64,000 bases of DNA from Pelagibacterales bacterium MED-G40 (lineage in GTDB: Bacteria; Pseudomonadota; Alphaproteobacteria; Pelagibacterales; Pelagibacteraceae): NCBI GenBank assembly GCA_002457515.1, contig NTJN01000001.1, positions 223,188 through 287,187 on the forward strand, read 5' to 3'. Positions 44,670 through 54,063 of the stretch are shown here, piece after piece. The notes under the pieces are model-generated. The model made no database searches and had not been told where the DNA came from. It saw nothing but the letters and a program-made list of their open reading frames with translations. The number at the start of each line of letters is the position of its first letter. The first letter of the stretch is position 1. Made by a program: the position numbers and the translations under genes.

Positions 44670-46453
44670 TGAATAGTTTTATTTTTTTTTACAAATAGAT
44701 CAGTTAATTGATTAATCATAACATCTCCTAAATCTTGAACATCTGTAATTTTAACTGCTCTTTCGTAATATCTAGTTACGTCATGACCTATACCGATAGC
44801 AAGTAATTCAATATTTGAATTTTTCTCAATCCATTTAACAACATTTTTTAGATTTGTTTCCAGGTAATCACTTGAGTTAGAAGATAAAGTGGAGTCATCT
44901 ACTGGCGCACCATCTGAAATAACCATTAGTATTTTTCTCTCTTCTTTTCTTTTCAACATCTTATTATATGCCCACCTTAAAGCTTCTCCATCGATATTTT
45001 CTTTAAGAAGTCCTTCTTTTAACATTAGACCCATATTTTTTTTTGCTTGTCTCCAGGGTGCGTCAGCAGACTTATAAATTATATGTCTTAAATCATTTAA
45101 TCGCCCAGGAAAAACTGGTTTGTCATTGTTCATCCATTTTTCTCTACTTGATCCACCTTTCCAATGTTTTGTTGTAAAGCCCAAAACCTCAACTTTTACT
45201 GAACATCTTTCTAAAGTTCTAGATAAAATGTCTGCACAAATAGCTGCAACAGATATAGGCTTGCCTCTCATTGAGCCAGAATTATCAATCAGAATCGTTA
45301 CTAAGGTATCCTTAAAATCAATATCTTTTTCTTTTTTAAAAGAGAGTGAGTTGAAGGGATCAATTATTACTCTTGTGAGCTTAGAAGTATCAAGAATTCC
45401 TTCCTCTAAATCAAATTCCCAAGATCTATTTTGCTTTGCTAATAGTTTTCTTTGTAATTTATTTGCCAGTTTAGATATAAAACTTTTGAGTTGTAAAAGT
45501 TGTTGATCTAAATTTTGTCTAAGTCTTATTAACTCATCATCAGACTCTAATTCTTCTGCTTGGATGATTTCATCATACTCATCTGTATAAATTTTGTACT
45601 TTTTGTCACCAAAATTGCTGATAGTCCTTTTTTTTTTATTTTGACTATCAAAAAATTTGTCTATTTCTAATACGTCTGAGTCTTCATCATTATCTTCCGC
45701 TAAGTCATCCGCAACTTCGGCGCTTGTTTCTATCGCCATTTCATTATTCTGTTCTTGGTTTTCTTGGGTTATTCGATCATTATCCTCTGTCTGGCTACTT
45801 CTAGAGTCTTCTTCATTTTTACTCTCTTTGCTTTGGTCATCATTAGTATCTTCCTCAATTTTCATTTCAGATATTAACTCTGACATCATTGAATTGAATT
45901 TTAACTGATCTTCAACTAAACTATTAAGAGGTTTAAGACTTTTCTTTAATTTTTCATCAAATTCTTTTTTAAAAGATTTATAATTTTTATTATTTTTATG
46001 ATTAAAAATATTTGACCTTAAATAATTTTCAAATGCCTCAACAAATTTGTTTTCATTTTTTTCAAAATCAGTTTTTTCTAATTTTTCATTATAGAATTTA
46101 TCGATATTATTTTTGATTCCTTTAAACTCTATAGATCCTAACTTTTCGTATCTAATTTTTTCTGCAATATAATATAATTTTTTTGAAATATTTCCTTTTG
46201 GTTCATAAGTTTTAAGAATTTTTTCGTTACTGTGCCTTACTTTAAGAGCTTCTGAGTCAGCTAAAGCTCTAGCTTTTGTATAGTTGATCTTTTCATTGAT
46301 ATTTTCTAAATCAGGAAGTTTAATTATTTTTTTATTTGTTTTTAGTTTTTCATTACCAAAAACAACTTCAATATCTTTTACATTTGAGACTGATTTTGTT
46401 GTAGATGCAATAGCTGTTTTAAAATTTTGAATTAACTCGTCTTTTTTATACAT
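44666..46453 (-). CDS. cobT: CobT-like protein (VWA domain)
   Basis: A 595-residue homologue of the CobT subunit of aerobic cobaltochelatase. The N-terminal 190 residues are helical and match CobT, followed by a very acidic low-complexity stretch (about 197-265), a short helical region, and a C-terminal VWA domain with the MIDAS motif DNSGSM (D390, S392, S394). It acts with the AAA+ ATPase CobS, encoded just upstream. No CobN-type chelatase or other cobalamin gene is in the window. In organisms without cobalamin synthesis CobS/CobT homologues probably serve as a general AAA+/VWA remodelling pair; that applies here only if the rest of the genome confirms it. Confidence 0.92.
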   Translation of the reverse strand: MYKKDELIQNFKTAIASTTKSVSNVKDIEVVFGNEKLKTNKKIIKLPDLENINEKINYTKARALADSEALKVRHSNEKILKTYEPKGNISKKLYYIAEKIRYEKLGSIEFKGIKNNIDKFYNEKLEKTDFEKNENKFVEAFENYLRSNIFNHKNNKNYKSFKKEFDEKLKKSLKPLNSLVEDQLKFNSMMSELISEMKIEEDTNDDQSKESKNEEDSRSSQTEDNDRITQENQEQNNEMAIETSAEVADDLAEDNDEDSDVLEIDKFFDSQNKKKRTISNFGDKKYKIYTDEYDEIIQAEELESDDELIRLRQNLDQQLLQLKSFISKLANKLQRKLLAKQNRSWEFDLEEGILDTSKLTRVIIDPFNSLSFKKEKDIDFKDTLVTILIDNSGSMRGKPISVAAICADILSRTLERCSVKVEVLGFTTKHWKGGSSREKWMNNDKPVFPGRLNDLRHIIYKSADAPWRQAKKNMGLMLKEGLLKENIDGEALRWAYNKMLKRKEERKILMVISDGAPVDDSTLSSNSSDYLETNLKNVVKWIEKNSNIELLAIGIGHDVTRYYERAVKITDVQDLGDVMINQLTDLFVKKNKTIH

Positions 46454-46454
46454 T

Positions 46455-47438
46455 TTACGAAATAGTTACGTTTATCGAAGACTCTGGTAAATCTTCACCA
46501 AAACATCTTTGATAATATTCTGATATAATTTTTTTTTCTATTTCATCGCATTTATTTAAAAAAGTAACTCTAAAAGCGTATCCGGTATCATTAAATATTT
46601 TAGTATTTTCAGCCCAATGAAGAACAGTTCGTGGGCTCATTACAGTGGATATATCGCCATTAATAAAACCTTTTCTAGTCATATCAGCAACTTTGATCAT
46701 ATTTGAAACTTTTTCTTTTCCTTCTTTATTATTAAAATTTTTATTTTTGGCTAAAATTATTTCTAATTCTTTTTCATATGGAAGATAATTTAAAGTAGAA
46801 ACTATATTCCATCTATCCATTTGTCCCTGATTGATTTGTTGAGTTCCGTGGTAGAGTCCACTTGTGTCGCCTAGTCCAATAGTATTTGTAGTAGCAAACA
46901 TTCTAAAATAATCGTGTTGATGTAGAACTTTATTTTTATCTAATAAAGTAAAATTACCGTCGCTTTCAAGAACTCTCTGAATTACAAACATTACATCTGG
47001 CCTACCAGCATCATACTCATCAAATACTAAAGCTACTGGATTTTGTATAGACCAAGGCAGTATTCCCTCTTTAAACTCAGTTATTTGTTTTCCATCTTTT
47101 AATACAATTGCATCTTTTCCAATCAGATCTATTCTGCTGATATGACTATCAAGATTCACTCTTACGCATGGCCAATTTAATCTTGCTGCTACTTGTTCAA
47201 TGTGAGTTGACTTTCCTGTACCGTGATATCCTTGAATTAAAACTCTCTTATTAAAAGCAAATCCCGATAGGATTGCCAATGTAGTATCTCTATCAAATTT
47301 ATAATCTTGATCAATTTTTGGAACATACTCATTTTTTTTCCCAAACCCCTCTATTTCCATCTCTGTATCAATTCCAAAAGTTTGTTTTACAGAAATTTTG
47401 ATATCAGGCTTCTGCTCTGAAAAAGAATTTTGTTTCAT
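46455..47438 (-). CDS. cobS: CobS-like AAA+ ATPase
   Basis: A 327-residue MoxR-type AAA+ ATPase. Walker A is GYHGTGKST (residues 70-78), Walker B is VALVFDEYD with D140/E141, and [16 protein letters not shown] is sensor 1 with the following loop. It pairs with the VWA protein CobT in the next gene (1-nt gap) and is preceded by a J-domain protein whose stop overlaps its ATG by 4 bp. The J-CobS-CobT order is conserved in alphaproteobacteria, suggesting that the three act together. Confidence 0.94.
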   Translation of the reverse strand: MKQNSFSEQKPDIKISVKQTFGIDTEMEIEGFGKKNEYVPKIDQDYKFDRDTTLAILSGFAFNKRVLIQGYHGTGKSTHIEQVAARLNWPCVRVNLDSHISRIDLIGKDAIVLKDGKQITEFKEGILPWSIQNPVALVFDEYDAGRPDVMFVIQRVLESDGNFTLLDKNKVLHQHDYFRMFATTNTIGLGDTSGLYHGTQQINQGQMDRWNIVSTLNYLPYEKELEIILAKNKNFNNKEGKEKVSNMIKVADMTRKGFINGDISTVMSPRTVLHWAENTKIFNDTGYAFRVTFLNKCDEIEKKIISEYYQRCFGEDLPESSINVTIS

Positions 47439-47950
47439 TTTTTCCCCATTGTCATTTTTAATTGGCTATAAGCTAAAGTAATTTTTTTAAGCTTATCTTC
47501 AAATTTTTTATTACCCTGATTTTTATCAGGATGATATTTCTTTACAAGGATTTTAAATTTTTTTTGTATTTCTTCCCATTTAGCCTCATATTTTAACTCC
47601 ATAATATCGAGAGCATCTTTATCATTATTAGTTAGTCTAGTTTTTTTAAATTTTTCAAAGTTGGAGGATTTAAAAATATTTAATTTGTCCTCCAGTGCAT
47701 TATTCCATAATAGGTTAAAAAAATTTTCTGAGGACCCAAAACTTTTTGTTGATTTATGCCAAGTTAAATCAGATTTAATAAAATACTCCACTTCCTCATT
47801 GCTCATATTTTGAAAGTAATTCCATTTTTTATTAAAAATTTTAATATGCTCCAGACATAACATTCTTGTTTTTTTGCTATTATCTCTTTCTACTGGAGCT
47901 TTATAACTGCCTATTTTTTTGCATTTTTTCCAATCACAAATTATTTTCAT
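47435..47950 (-). CDS. J-domain protein with N-terminal Cys/His motif, encoded with CobS/CobT
   Basis: A 171-residue protein with a C-terminal J domain (about 115-171). The HPD tripeptide is at residues 140-142 in KKYHPDKNQ, needed to stimulate an Hsp70 (DnaK). The N-terminus has C5, C10, C32 and H35 (CDWKKC ... CLEH), spaced like a small zinc site. A middle helical part (about 40-110) is specific to this family. As the first gene of the cobS-cobT unit it would bring Hsp70 to the CobST machine or its client. Confidence 0.85.
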   Translation of the reverse strand: MKIICDWKKCKKIGSYKAPVERDNSKKTRMLCLEHIKIFNKKWNYFQNMSNEEVEYFIKSDLTWHKSTKSFGSSENFFNLLWNNALEDKLNIFKSSNFEKFKKTRLTNNDKDALDIMELKYEAKWEEIQKKFKILVKKYHPDKNQGNKKFEDKLKKITLAYSQLKMTMGKK

Positions 47951-47985
47951 ATCAATTTAAGATTTATATAGTAAAATTTTATTTT

Positions 47986-48240
47986 ATGAAGGAATTTATT
48001 GAACTTATTGAGGAAAAAATCAAAAGTAATTTAGAAGTTGAAAAAATTAAAATTGTAGACAACTCTCATCTTCATCGAGGACATAAGTTTTTTAAAGAAA
48101 ATAAATTTCACTTAAAATTAGAAATAAAGTCAAATCAACTAAACACCTTGAGTAAATTAGAGGCACAGAGAAAAATTATGGGAATTTTAAAAGAAGATTT
48201 AAAAAATAAAATACATGCTTTAGAAATTAAGATTATTTAA
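47986..48240 (+). CDS. BolA family protein
   Basis: An 84-residue BolA-fold protein. The conserved SHLHRGHKFF (residues 24-33) supplies the His used with monothiol glutaredoxin for [2Fe-2S] binding, and LSKLEAQRKIMGILK, then KIHALEIKI is the BolA C-terminus. The ATG at 47986 fits the family; the open frame extends upstream to 47866, but that part runs into the J-domain gene and is hydrophobic noise. Its role is probably Fe-S trafficking or regulation. The 3' end overlaps convergent aroB by 21 bp. Confidence 0.9.
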   Translation: MKEFIELIEEKIKSNLEVEKIKIVDNSHLHRGHKFFKENKFHLKLEIKSNQLNTLSKLEAQRKIMGILKEDLKNKIHALEIKII

Positions 48241-49341
48241 TTTTTTATTATTTTTTCTAAGTTCACTAAGAGCCAATTTATATTGACCAGGCCTTGTAGT
48301 TTTACCTATTTTTTTTAAAAGAATTAAGTTAATTTTACTATCATCATTTTTTTTATCTTGTATCATGAATTTGGTTATAGAATTAAATTCTTTCTTTTTA
48401 AGGAAGCTTTTTAACTTGTAATCTAAATTATTTTTTTTGTAAATTTTTATTAATTCTAATAAAGTTGCCTTACTACACACCTTCTTAATAAAAGATAATT
48501 TTGCTGCCATCATCATACCGATAAGAACTGCTTCACCATGATTAATTTTTTTCGAATAACTATATCTTGCCTCAATCGCATGTGCAAAAGTGTGGCCATA
48601 ATTTAAAGTCATTCTTATGTTCTTATCTCTCACATCTTTGTTAGCAAAACTTAATTTTATTTTATTGCTTTTAGTGATTGCGTAAGCCAAACATTTAACA
48701 TCTTTATTTTTTAAAATTTTATGGGAATTTTTTTGAAGCCAATTAAAAAAATTTTTATCAGAAATTATAGCATGTTTTAGAATTTCTGCGTAACCGTTAG
48801 TCACTTGTCTTTTTGGAAGACTATTTAAAAATGATAAATCACAAATAACTAAATTGGGTTGATAGTAAGACCCTATTAAGTTTTTACCGTGTTTAGAGTT
48901 CACCCCAGTCTTTCCTCCAACTGCTGAGTCTACTTGTGCTAGTAAAGTTGTTGGAATATTTATAAAGTTAACTCCTCTCTTTAATATACTGGCAACAAAG
49001 CCACAAAAATCTCCAACTATACCTCCGCCTACAGCAATTAAAAAATCATTTCTATTGAAGTTTAACCTTATACATTTTTCAAGAAGATTATTTACGTTTG
49101 AAAAAGATTTCAAATTTTCGCTTACTGAATATTCAAAGAAAAAAACTTTATAATTTTTTAAAAGTTTTTTGATTTTATTTTTGTATTTTTTTGGAATTTT
49201 TTTGTCTAACACAACACCAATTTTATTCGATTTTGTATTTATTAATTTTATCTCTCTTGGTAATAAACGTATTGAGTTATATCCAACAAACAAAGAGTAA
49301 TTTAAATTTTTATTTAAAACAGTAATTTTAGTTTTTTTCAT
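48220..49341 (-). CDS. aroB: 3-dehydroquinate synthase
   Basis: Second step of the shikimate pathway, an NAD-dependent Zn enzyme. The 373 residues include the GGGIVGDFCGFVASILKRG NAD segment, IPTTLLAQVDSAVGGKTGVN and the Zn ligands in LNYGHTFAHAIE and NHGEAV. It overlaps aroK by 14 bp (aroK upstream), the usual alphaproteobacterial pair. The 3' end runs 21 bp into bolA. Confidence 0.95.
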   Translation of the reverse strand: MKKTKITVLNKNLNYSLFVGYNSIRLLPREIKLINTKSNKIGVVLDKKIPKKYKNKIKKLLKNYKVFFFEYSVSENLKSFSNVNNLLEKCIRLNFNRNDFLIAVGGGIVGDFCGFVASILKRGVNFINIPTTLLAQVDSAVGGKTGVNSKHGKNLIGSYYQPNLVICDLSFLNSLPKRQVTNGYAEILKHAIISDKNFFNWLQKNSHKILKNKDVKCLAYAITKSNKIKLSFANKDVRDKNIRMTLNYGHTFAHAIEARYSYSKKINHGEAVLIGMMMAAKLSFIKKVCSKATLLELIKIYKKNNLDYKLKSFLKKKEFNSITKFMIQDKKNDDSKINLILLKKIGKTTRPGQYKLALSELRKNNKKLNNLNF

Positions 49342-49837
49342 AAAGTTTTATAATTTCATTTGTTATCTCAGATTTTTCCCTATTATTGCAATCAACTTTA
49401 AAATTCGCAGTCTCGTAGATTTTTCCTCTTTTTTCATGAAGAATGTTTAAAGAGTCCTCTAAATTTTGACCGTCTAAAAGTGGTCTCTTGCTTGTATCGG
49501 ATAATCTTTTTATTAAATTTTTTACGCCCATAAACATCCAAAAACTAACACAAGATTTTAAAATTTCATTTCTTATATCTGTATTAATGAATGCTCCTCC
49601 ACCTAAGGCTATTACAGAATTGGTACTATTTAAAATTTTGAGTATAGTTTTTTTTTCTATTTTTCTGAAATATGGTTCACCTTTTTTTTCAAATATATTT
49701 TTTACGGTCATTTTTTCTTCATTTTCGATCATTGAGTCAGTATCAAAAAATTTCATATTTAACTTTTTTGACAAAGATTTACCTATGGTTGATTTACCAA
49801 CACCCATCATACCAGTTAAAACAAGGTTTTTTTTCAA
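49328..49837 (-). CDS. aroK: Shikimate kinase
   Basis: Phosphorylates shikimate at the 3-OH. The 169-residue P-loop kinase has Walker A GMMGVGKSTIGK (residues 8-19), the shikimate-binding DTDSMIE (32-38) and GEPYFRKIE, and GGGAF near 79. The lid region KRPLLDG follows. Normal length. It precedes aroB and overlaps it. Confidence 0.95.
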   Translation of the reverse strand: MKKNLVLTGMMGVGKSTIGKSLSKKLNMKFFDTDSMIENEEKMTVKNIFEKKGEPYFRKIEKKTILKILNSTNSVIALGGGAFINTDIRNEILKSCVSFWMFMGVKNLIKRLSDTSKRPLLDGQNLEDSLNILHEKRGKIYETANFKVDCNNREKSEITNEIIKLYEKN

Positions 49838-49909
49838 TCAAATTCCTAACTAAATAATTGATTTATCACAAATTTGTCTTATTTATTAAGTTTAAATATA
49901 TTTAAAACT

Positions 49910-50098
49910 ATGCAAATGCAATACAAATTCACAAGTCGACAAAGTCTCAAACAAACTTTAATGAGAAAACTTATCAAATTCTTATTAGTTGTTATTTTAT
50001 TTGTTGCTGCAGTTTTTGTGTTAGATAAGTTTGATTTTCCTTCTCCTGAAAAAAAAATTAATAAAGAAATCACAGATGAGATTATTAAACTTAAATAG
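49910..50098 (+). CDS. Small single-span membrane protein of unknown function
   Basis: A 62-residue protein with a basic N-terminal tail (MQMQYKFTSRQSLKQTLMRK), one transmembrane helix (about 21-38, FLLVVILFVAAVFVLD) and a short charged tail, probably facing the periplasm. Starts upstream of 49910 (TTG at 49874) or at 49961 (MRKLIKFLL) are possible. It overlaps the next gene by 23 bp if that starts at 50076, so the two are probably coupled. I know of no function; the pairing with a large exported protein suggests a shared envelope role. Confidence 0.6.
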   Translation: MQMQYKFTSRQSLKQTLMRKLIKFLLVVILFVAAVFVLDKFDFPSPEKKINKEITDEIIKLK

Positions 50099-51833
50099 TA
50101 TTTTATATCTATTTTTTTTTTTAATCTTGTTTGTATCAAAATCTTCATCAGAAGAAGAGTCAGTTGATATTTGGGAAAAAAAAGAAATAACCAATGAAAC
50201 TTCATCAGAAGCAGTAGAGGTAGATAATCAGGAAAAAAAAATTAAAATTAACTTTCAAAACGAAGAGTCTCTCGAAGCTAATATAAAAATTTCTGAAAAT
50301 AAAGATATCTCGCAACCAGATATTCCGCTTTATGGAATATACGATCCTGAAGAGAACGATTTAAATTTGTACATGTGGAAAAATACTGACGGCAATGAGA
50401 TTAAAAATATCTTTAAAAGAATAAATAAGATTAAACTATCAAAGTCCTCAGAAGAAATTTTTTTGAACACTATAATGACTTACTCATATTTACCTCAAAA
50501 AAACCTTTCCGATAAAGAATTTCTCAAACTCAAGTTAGATTGGCTTATAGAGAATAACAAGGATAATATTTTAGAGGAGTTTTTGAACAGCAATCAAGAT
50601 TTCCATAACAGATCTAAGGTTATTCAATATTTAGTAGATAAAAATATAGCTAAAGCAAATTTAAATGAGGGATGTAAAAAATCAGAATTTATTAATAAAG
50701 AAATTAAAGATTCGTATCTCGAGAAATTTAAAATCTATTGTTTGATATTTAATGATAAAAAAAATGAAGCTCAGCTTATTTTTGATTTGTTGAAAGAACA
50801 AAAATTATCTGACAGTTTTTTTAACACAAAAATAAATTTTTTACTTGGCATATCGGAAAAAGCAGACAAAAAAGTCAAAGATGATAATTTATTAAACTTT
50901 TATCTATCTTCTATAACCGTTCCTGGTTTTAAATATGAGCCAAACGAAAAAACTAATAAATATATCTGGGAGTATCTTAACGCAGCAAATTTAGTGACTA
51001 TAGAAGATTTTGAGGATAGAGATAAAATTAAAACTTTAGAATTAGCTGCCAATAATAACAAATTTGATAAAGACAAACTTTTTGAAATTTATAAAAAAAT
51101 ATCATTTGATGTGAACAGTTTGATAAATGCTCAAGGATTGTATCAATCTCTTGATGAAGTTGATGCTAGGGCTTTAATTTTTCAAAAATATTTATTATCC
51201 GACAATCCAGAGAACAGAATTAAACTTTTATTATTACTCAAAGATATTTCTAAAAGAGCTAATTTATCAAATATTTTTAAAGAATTTATTAGTGACAATT
51301 TAAAGGAGATAGCAGAAGAGGAGAAGGAAGATATAGTCAAAGAATATGAAGCTGTATTTAAAAGAAATATAATTACTGAACAGAGTAAACTTGGCAAAGT
51401 AAAATTTGATGATAAAATTCTTCATAGGTCGAGAGTAATAAGATTTTATACAGATATAAACACTCCAGTACAAAAAACCCAGAAAGATCTAAATAATGTT
51501 TACAAAAAAATAAGAAAAAATAAAAAATACTTTTTTTCAGCTAAGGACCTAGCGTTAGTCGAGTCCTTAAAGATTGATGGTTTTTCTATACCAGAGGAGA
51601 TTAAAACTAATGAAATAGCTAAGCAATATTCGGTTCCTAAAAACTTATTGGATTTAGCCGAAAATGACGAAACAGGTCTTTTGGCTTTAAAGTTTGTTGA
51701 GATTATAGGTGAAGACGAAATAAGTATACTTGATCCTGAAACTATATATTTTATTACCAATATACTTAACAAAGCAAAATTAATAAAATTTAGAAATCAA
51801 GTAATAACTTCTGCACTACCTTTAAGGTCTTAA
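50076..51833 (+). CDS. Large exported helical protein of unknown function
   Basis: The start at 50076 gives 585 residues with a clear signal peptide, MRLLNLNSILYLFFFLILFV then SKSSSEEE; the frame is open from a TTG at 50031, but that would bury the signal. The mature part is acidic at first (many Glu/Lys), then long alpha-helical and Leu/Asn/Lys-rich, without cysteine clusters or recognised catalytic motifs. Its rhythm (repeated L-x2-L and F-N-L-K blocks) is compatible with an alpha-solenoid. It lies between the small membrane protein and def. No family is recognised. Confidence 0.75.
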   Translation: MRLLNLNSILYLFFFLILFVSKSSSEEESVDIWEKKEITNETSSEAVEVDNQEKKIKINFQNEESLEANIKISENKDISQPDIPLYGIYDPEENDLNLYMWKNTDGNEIKNIFKRINKIKLSKSSEEIFLNTIMTYSYLPQKNLSDKEFLKLKLDWLIENNKDNILEEFLNSNQDFHNRSKVIQYLVDKNIAKANLNEGCKKSEFINKEIKDSYLEKFKIYCLIFNDKKNEAQLIFDLLKEQKLSDSFFNTKINFLLGISEKADKKVKDDNLLNFYLSSITVPGFKYEPNEKTNKYIWEYLNAANLVTIEDFEDRDKIKTLELAANNNKFDKDKLFEIYKKISFDVNSLINAQGLYQSLDEVDARALIFQKYLLSDNPENRIKLLLLLKDISKRANLSNIFKEFISDNLKEIAEEEKEDIVKEYEAVFKRNIITEQSKLGKVKFDDKILHRSRVIRFYTDINTPVQKTQKDLNNVYKKIRKNKKYFFSAKDLALVESLKIDGFSIPEEIKTNEIAKQYSVPKNLLDLAENDETGLLALKFVEIIGEDEISILDPETIYFITNILNKAKLIKFRNQVITSALPLRS

Positions 51834-51851
51834 TTATATTATAAATTTAAA

Positions 51852-52376
51852 ATGACAACGAGAAAAATTCTTATAGAGCCAGATCCTATTTTAAGAAAAA
51901 AAAGTTCTCCTTTACAAAAGGTCGATGACCAAACTAGAAAACTAATGAAAGACATGCTTGAAACCATGTATAAAGCTCCTGGTATCGGCCTTGCTGCAAC
52001 ACAGATAGGAATTTTAAAAAGAATTATAGTTATTGATATCTCAAAAAATGAAGAAAAAAAAACCCCGTTATTTCTTGTTAATCCTGAAATAATATTCAGA
52101 TCAAAAAATACATCAGTATATGAAGAAGGCTGCTTGTCCTTACCAGGTCAATTTGCAGAAATTGAAAGACCAGCCGAATGTCATTTAAAATATATAAATT
52201 TTGATGGGAAAACAAAAGAACTTAAAGCTGATGGTCTTTTATCAACGTGCATTCAACACGAAGTCGATCACTTAAATGGCATCTTGTTTATTGATTATTT
52301 GTCAAAACTAAAAAAAAATATGATAATTAAAAAACTTTTAAAACAAAAAAAATCTTCTCAAAGAATTGTAGTTTAA
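51852..52376 (+). CDS. def: Peptide deformylase
   Basis: Removes the formyl group from nascent N-terminal Met. The 174 residues have all three motifs: GIGLAATQIG (motif 1), EGCLSLPG with the metal-binding Cys (motif 2) and QHEVDHLNG with both His ligands and the catalytic Glu (motif 3). It is followed by fmt (8 nt) and truA (11 nt), a classical alphaproteobacterial order. Confidence 0.97.
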   Translation: MTTRKILIEPDPILRKKSSPLQKVDDQTRKLMKDMLETMYKAPGIGLAATQIGILKRIIVIDISKNEEKKTPLFLVNPEIIFRSKNTSVYEEGCLSLPGQFAEIERPAECHLKYINFDGKTKELKADGLLSTCIQHEVDHLNGILFIDYLSKLKKNMIIKKLLKQKKSSQRIVV

Positions 52377-52384
52377 ATTTACTT

Positions 52385-53314
52385 ATGTCATTCAATCTTA
52401 TTTTTATGGGAACACCCGAATTTGGCAGAGAGTTTTTGGAGTATATTCATTCAAATGTTGAGTTTAATATTCAAGCGGTTTACACACAAGCACCAAAGAA
52501 ATCCAACCGAGGTCAAAAAGTAAATTTATCTCCAGTTCATAAATATGCTAAAGAAAAAAATTTAAATGTTTTTTTCCCATCTAAATTTACAAAATCCGAA
52601 ATTGATTATATTAAAAGAATGAAACCAGATGTAATTTTAGTAGTAGCTTATGGTTTAATTTTACCTGAGGAAGTCTTAATGATTCCTTCATGCGGTTCTG
52701 TAAACGTTCACGCATCATTGCTGCCAAGATGGAGAGGAGCTGCTCCTATTCATAGAGCTATAATAAACGGTGATGAAAAGACAGGCATTTCTATTATGAG
52801 AATGGAGAAGGGCTTAGACGAAGGTCCAACCTATTTACAAACTGCTATTCCAATAGGAGAAAACGACACGTATGGAGATGTATATAATACTTTAGTGGAA
52901 GCGGGGAAGAAGACTTTAAATGACTATTTCTTTCCTTCAAGTCACAGCATTCATTATCCGTCTCGACAGAATCCAGAAGGAGCCACATATGCTGATAAGA
53001 TAAAAAAAAATGAAATGGAAATCGATTTTAATGATACAGCTTACAAAGCCCACAAAAAAATATGTGCATTTTCACCTAAACCAGGCGCTTGGTTTGAAGT
53101 AGAATCAATCAAGTATAAGATTTTCGATACAAAAGTTCTCTTACGAAACGACACGAAAAATTTCTTGGACTCAGAAAAATTAATTTTACCCTTTAAAGAG
53201 AATTTTCTGATGGTAAACAAAATTCAAAAAGAAGGTAAAAATCTCATGAAAATTGAGGAGTTTAGAAGAGGATATTCAAAAGATTTCGAAACAATTAAAA
53301 AAAATTTTATTTAA
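52385..53314 (+). CDS. fmt: Methionyl-tRNA formyltransferase
   Basis: Formylates Met-tRNAfMet using 10-formyl-THF. The 309 residues contain FMGTPEFGREFLE at the N-terminus and VNVHASLLPRWRGAAPIHRAI, the catalytic Asn/His region, around residue 105. The C-terminal OB-like domain is complete. It is paired with def just upstream. Confidence 0.96.
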   Translation: MSFNLIFMGTPEFGREFLEYIHSNVEFNIQAVYTQAPKKSNRGQKVNLSPVHKYAKEKNLNVFFPSKFTKSEIDYIKRMKPDVILVVAYGLILPEEVLMIPSCGSVNVHASLLPRWRGAAPIHRAIINGDEKTGISIMRMEKGLDEGPTYLQTAIPIGENDTYGDVYNTLVEAGKKTLNDYFFPSSHSIHYPSRQNPEGATYADKIKKNEMEIDFNDTAYKAHKKICAFSPKPGAWFEVESIKYKIFDTKVLLRNDTKNFLDSEKLILPFKENFLMVNKIQKEGKNLMKIEEFRRGYSKDFETIKKNFI

Positions 53315-53325
53315 ACTTAATATAA

Positions 53326-54063
53326 GTGAATAGATATAAAATCAAAATTGAGTATGATGGAACACCATTTGTGGGGTGGCAGTTTCAAAAAAATGGTATT
53401 TCTGTTCAGAAAGTTTTACAAGACGCAATATTTCTTTTTTCTCAAGAAAAAACTATCATTAATGGAGCCGGCAGGACTGACTCCGGAGTTCATGCTGAAG
53501 AGCAAATTGCTCATTTTGATTTAAAAAAAAAAATTGAAAAAAAAAAATTTATCAAAGGAATTAATAAATATATTGGCAGCCATCCAGTATCGGTCTTAGA
53601 AGTAAAAAAAGTAAGTAGAAAGTTTCACTCAAGATATGATGCGAAACAAAGAAAATACAGATACATTATTGTAAATAGATCCTCTCGTTTGTCTCTTCTT
53701 AAAAATAAAGCCTGGCATATAAGTAAGAACTTGAATATCTCAAAAATGAAAAAAGGATCAAGTATGCTACTTGGGACACATGATTTTTCAACATTTAGAT
53801 CTTCGTCATGTTCAGCTAATTCGCCAATTAAAACTCTAAAAAAAGCTAAAATAAAAAAAAGAGATGATAAAATAACTATAGATTTTATTTCTAAATCTTT
53901 TTTACAACAACAAGTAAGATCTATGGTCGGATGTTTAAAATATTTGGGGGAAGGTAAATGGTCTTTAAAGAAATTTAAAAAAGTTTTTTTATCAAAAACA
54001 AGATCGAATTGTGCACCACCTGCTCCAGCACAAGGTTTATATTTGTCTAAAATCAAATATTAA
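53326..54063 (+). CDS. truA: tRNA pseudouridine synthase A
   Basis: Modifies U38-U40 in the anticodon arm. The 245 residues include the catalytic Asp in GAGRTDSGVHAEEQIAHFD (near residue 50) and the HDFSTFRSS segment. The start is GTG at 53326, 11 nt after fmt, with no better ATG in range. The 3' end overlaps the convergent deacetylase-like gene by 4 bp. Confidence 0.95.
   Translation: MNRYKIKIEYDGTPFVGWQFQKNGISVQKVLQDAIFLFSQEKTIINGAGRTDSGVHAEEQIAHFDLKKKIEKKKFIKGINKYIGSHPVSVLEVKKVSRKFHSRYDAKQRKYRYIIVNRSSRLSLLKNKAWHISKNLNISKMKKGSSMLLGTHDFSTFRSSSCSANSPIKTLKKAKIKKRDDKITIDFISKSFLQQQVRSMVGCLKYLGEGKWSLKKFKKVFLSKTRSNCAPPAPAQGLYLSKIKY

Noticed and set aside
45657..45908. 83-codon Ser-rich frame opposite cobT
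   Set aside because: It is the antisense reading of the acidic repeat-like segment of CobT; Ser/Leu composition follows from Glu/Asp/Lys codons on the other strand.
47866..47985. Forty-residue N-terminal extension of BolA
   Set aside because: It overlaps the divergent J-domain gene and is hydrophobic noise; the BolA family starts at the ATG at 47986.
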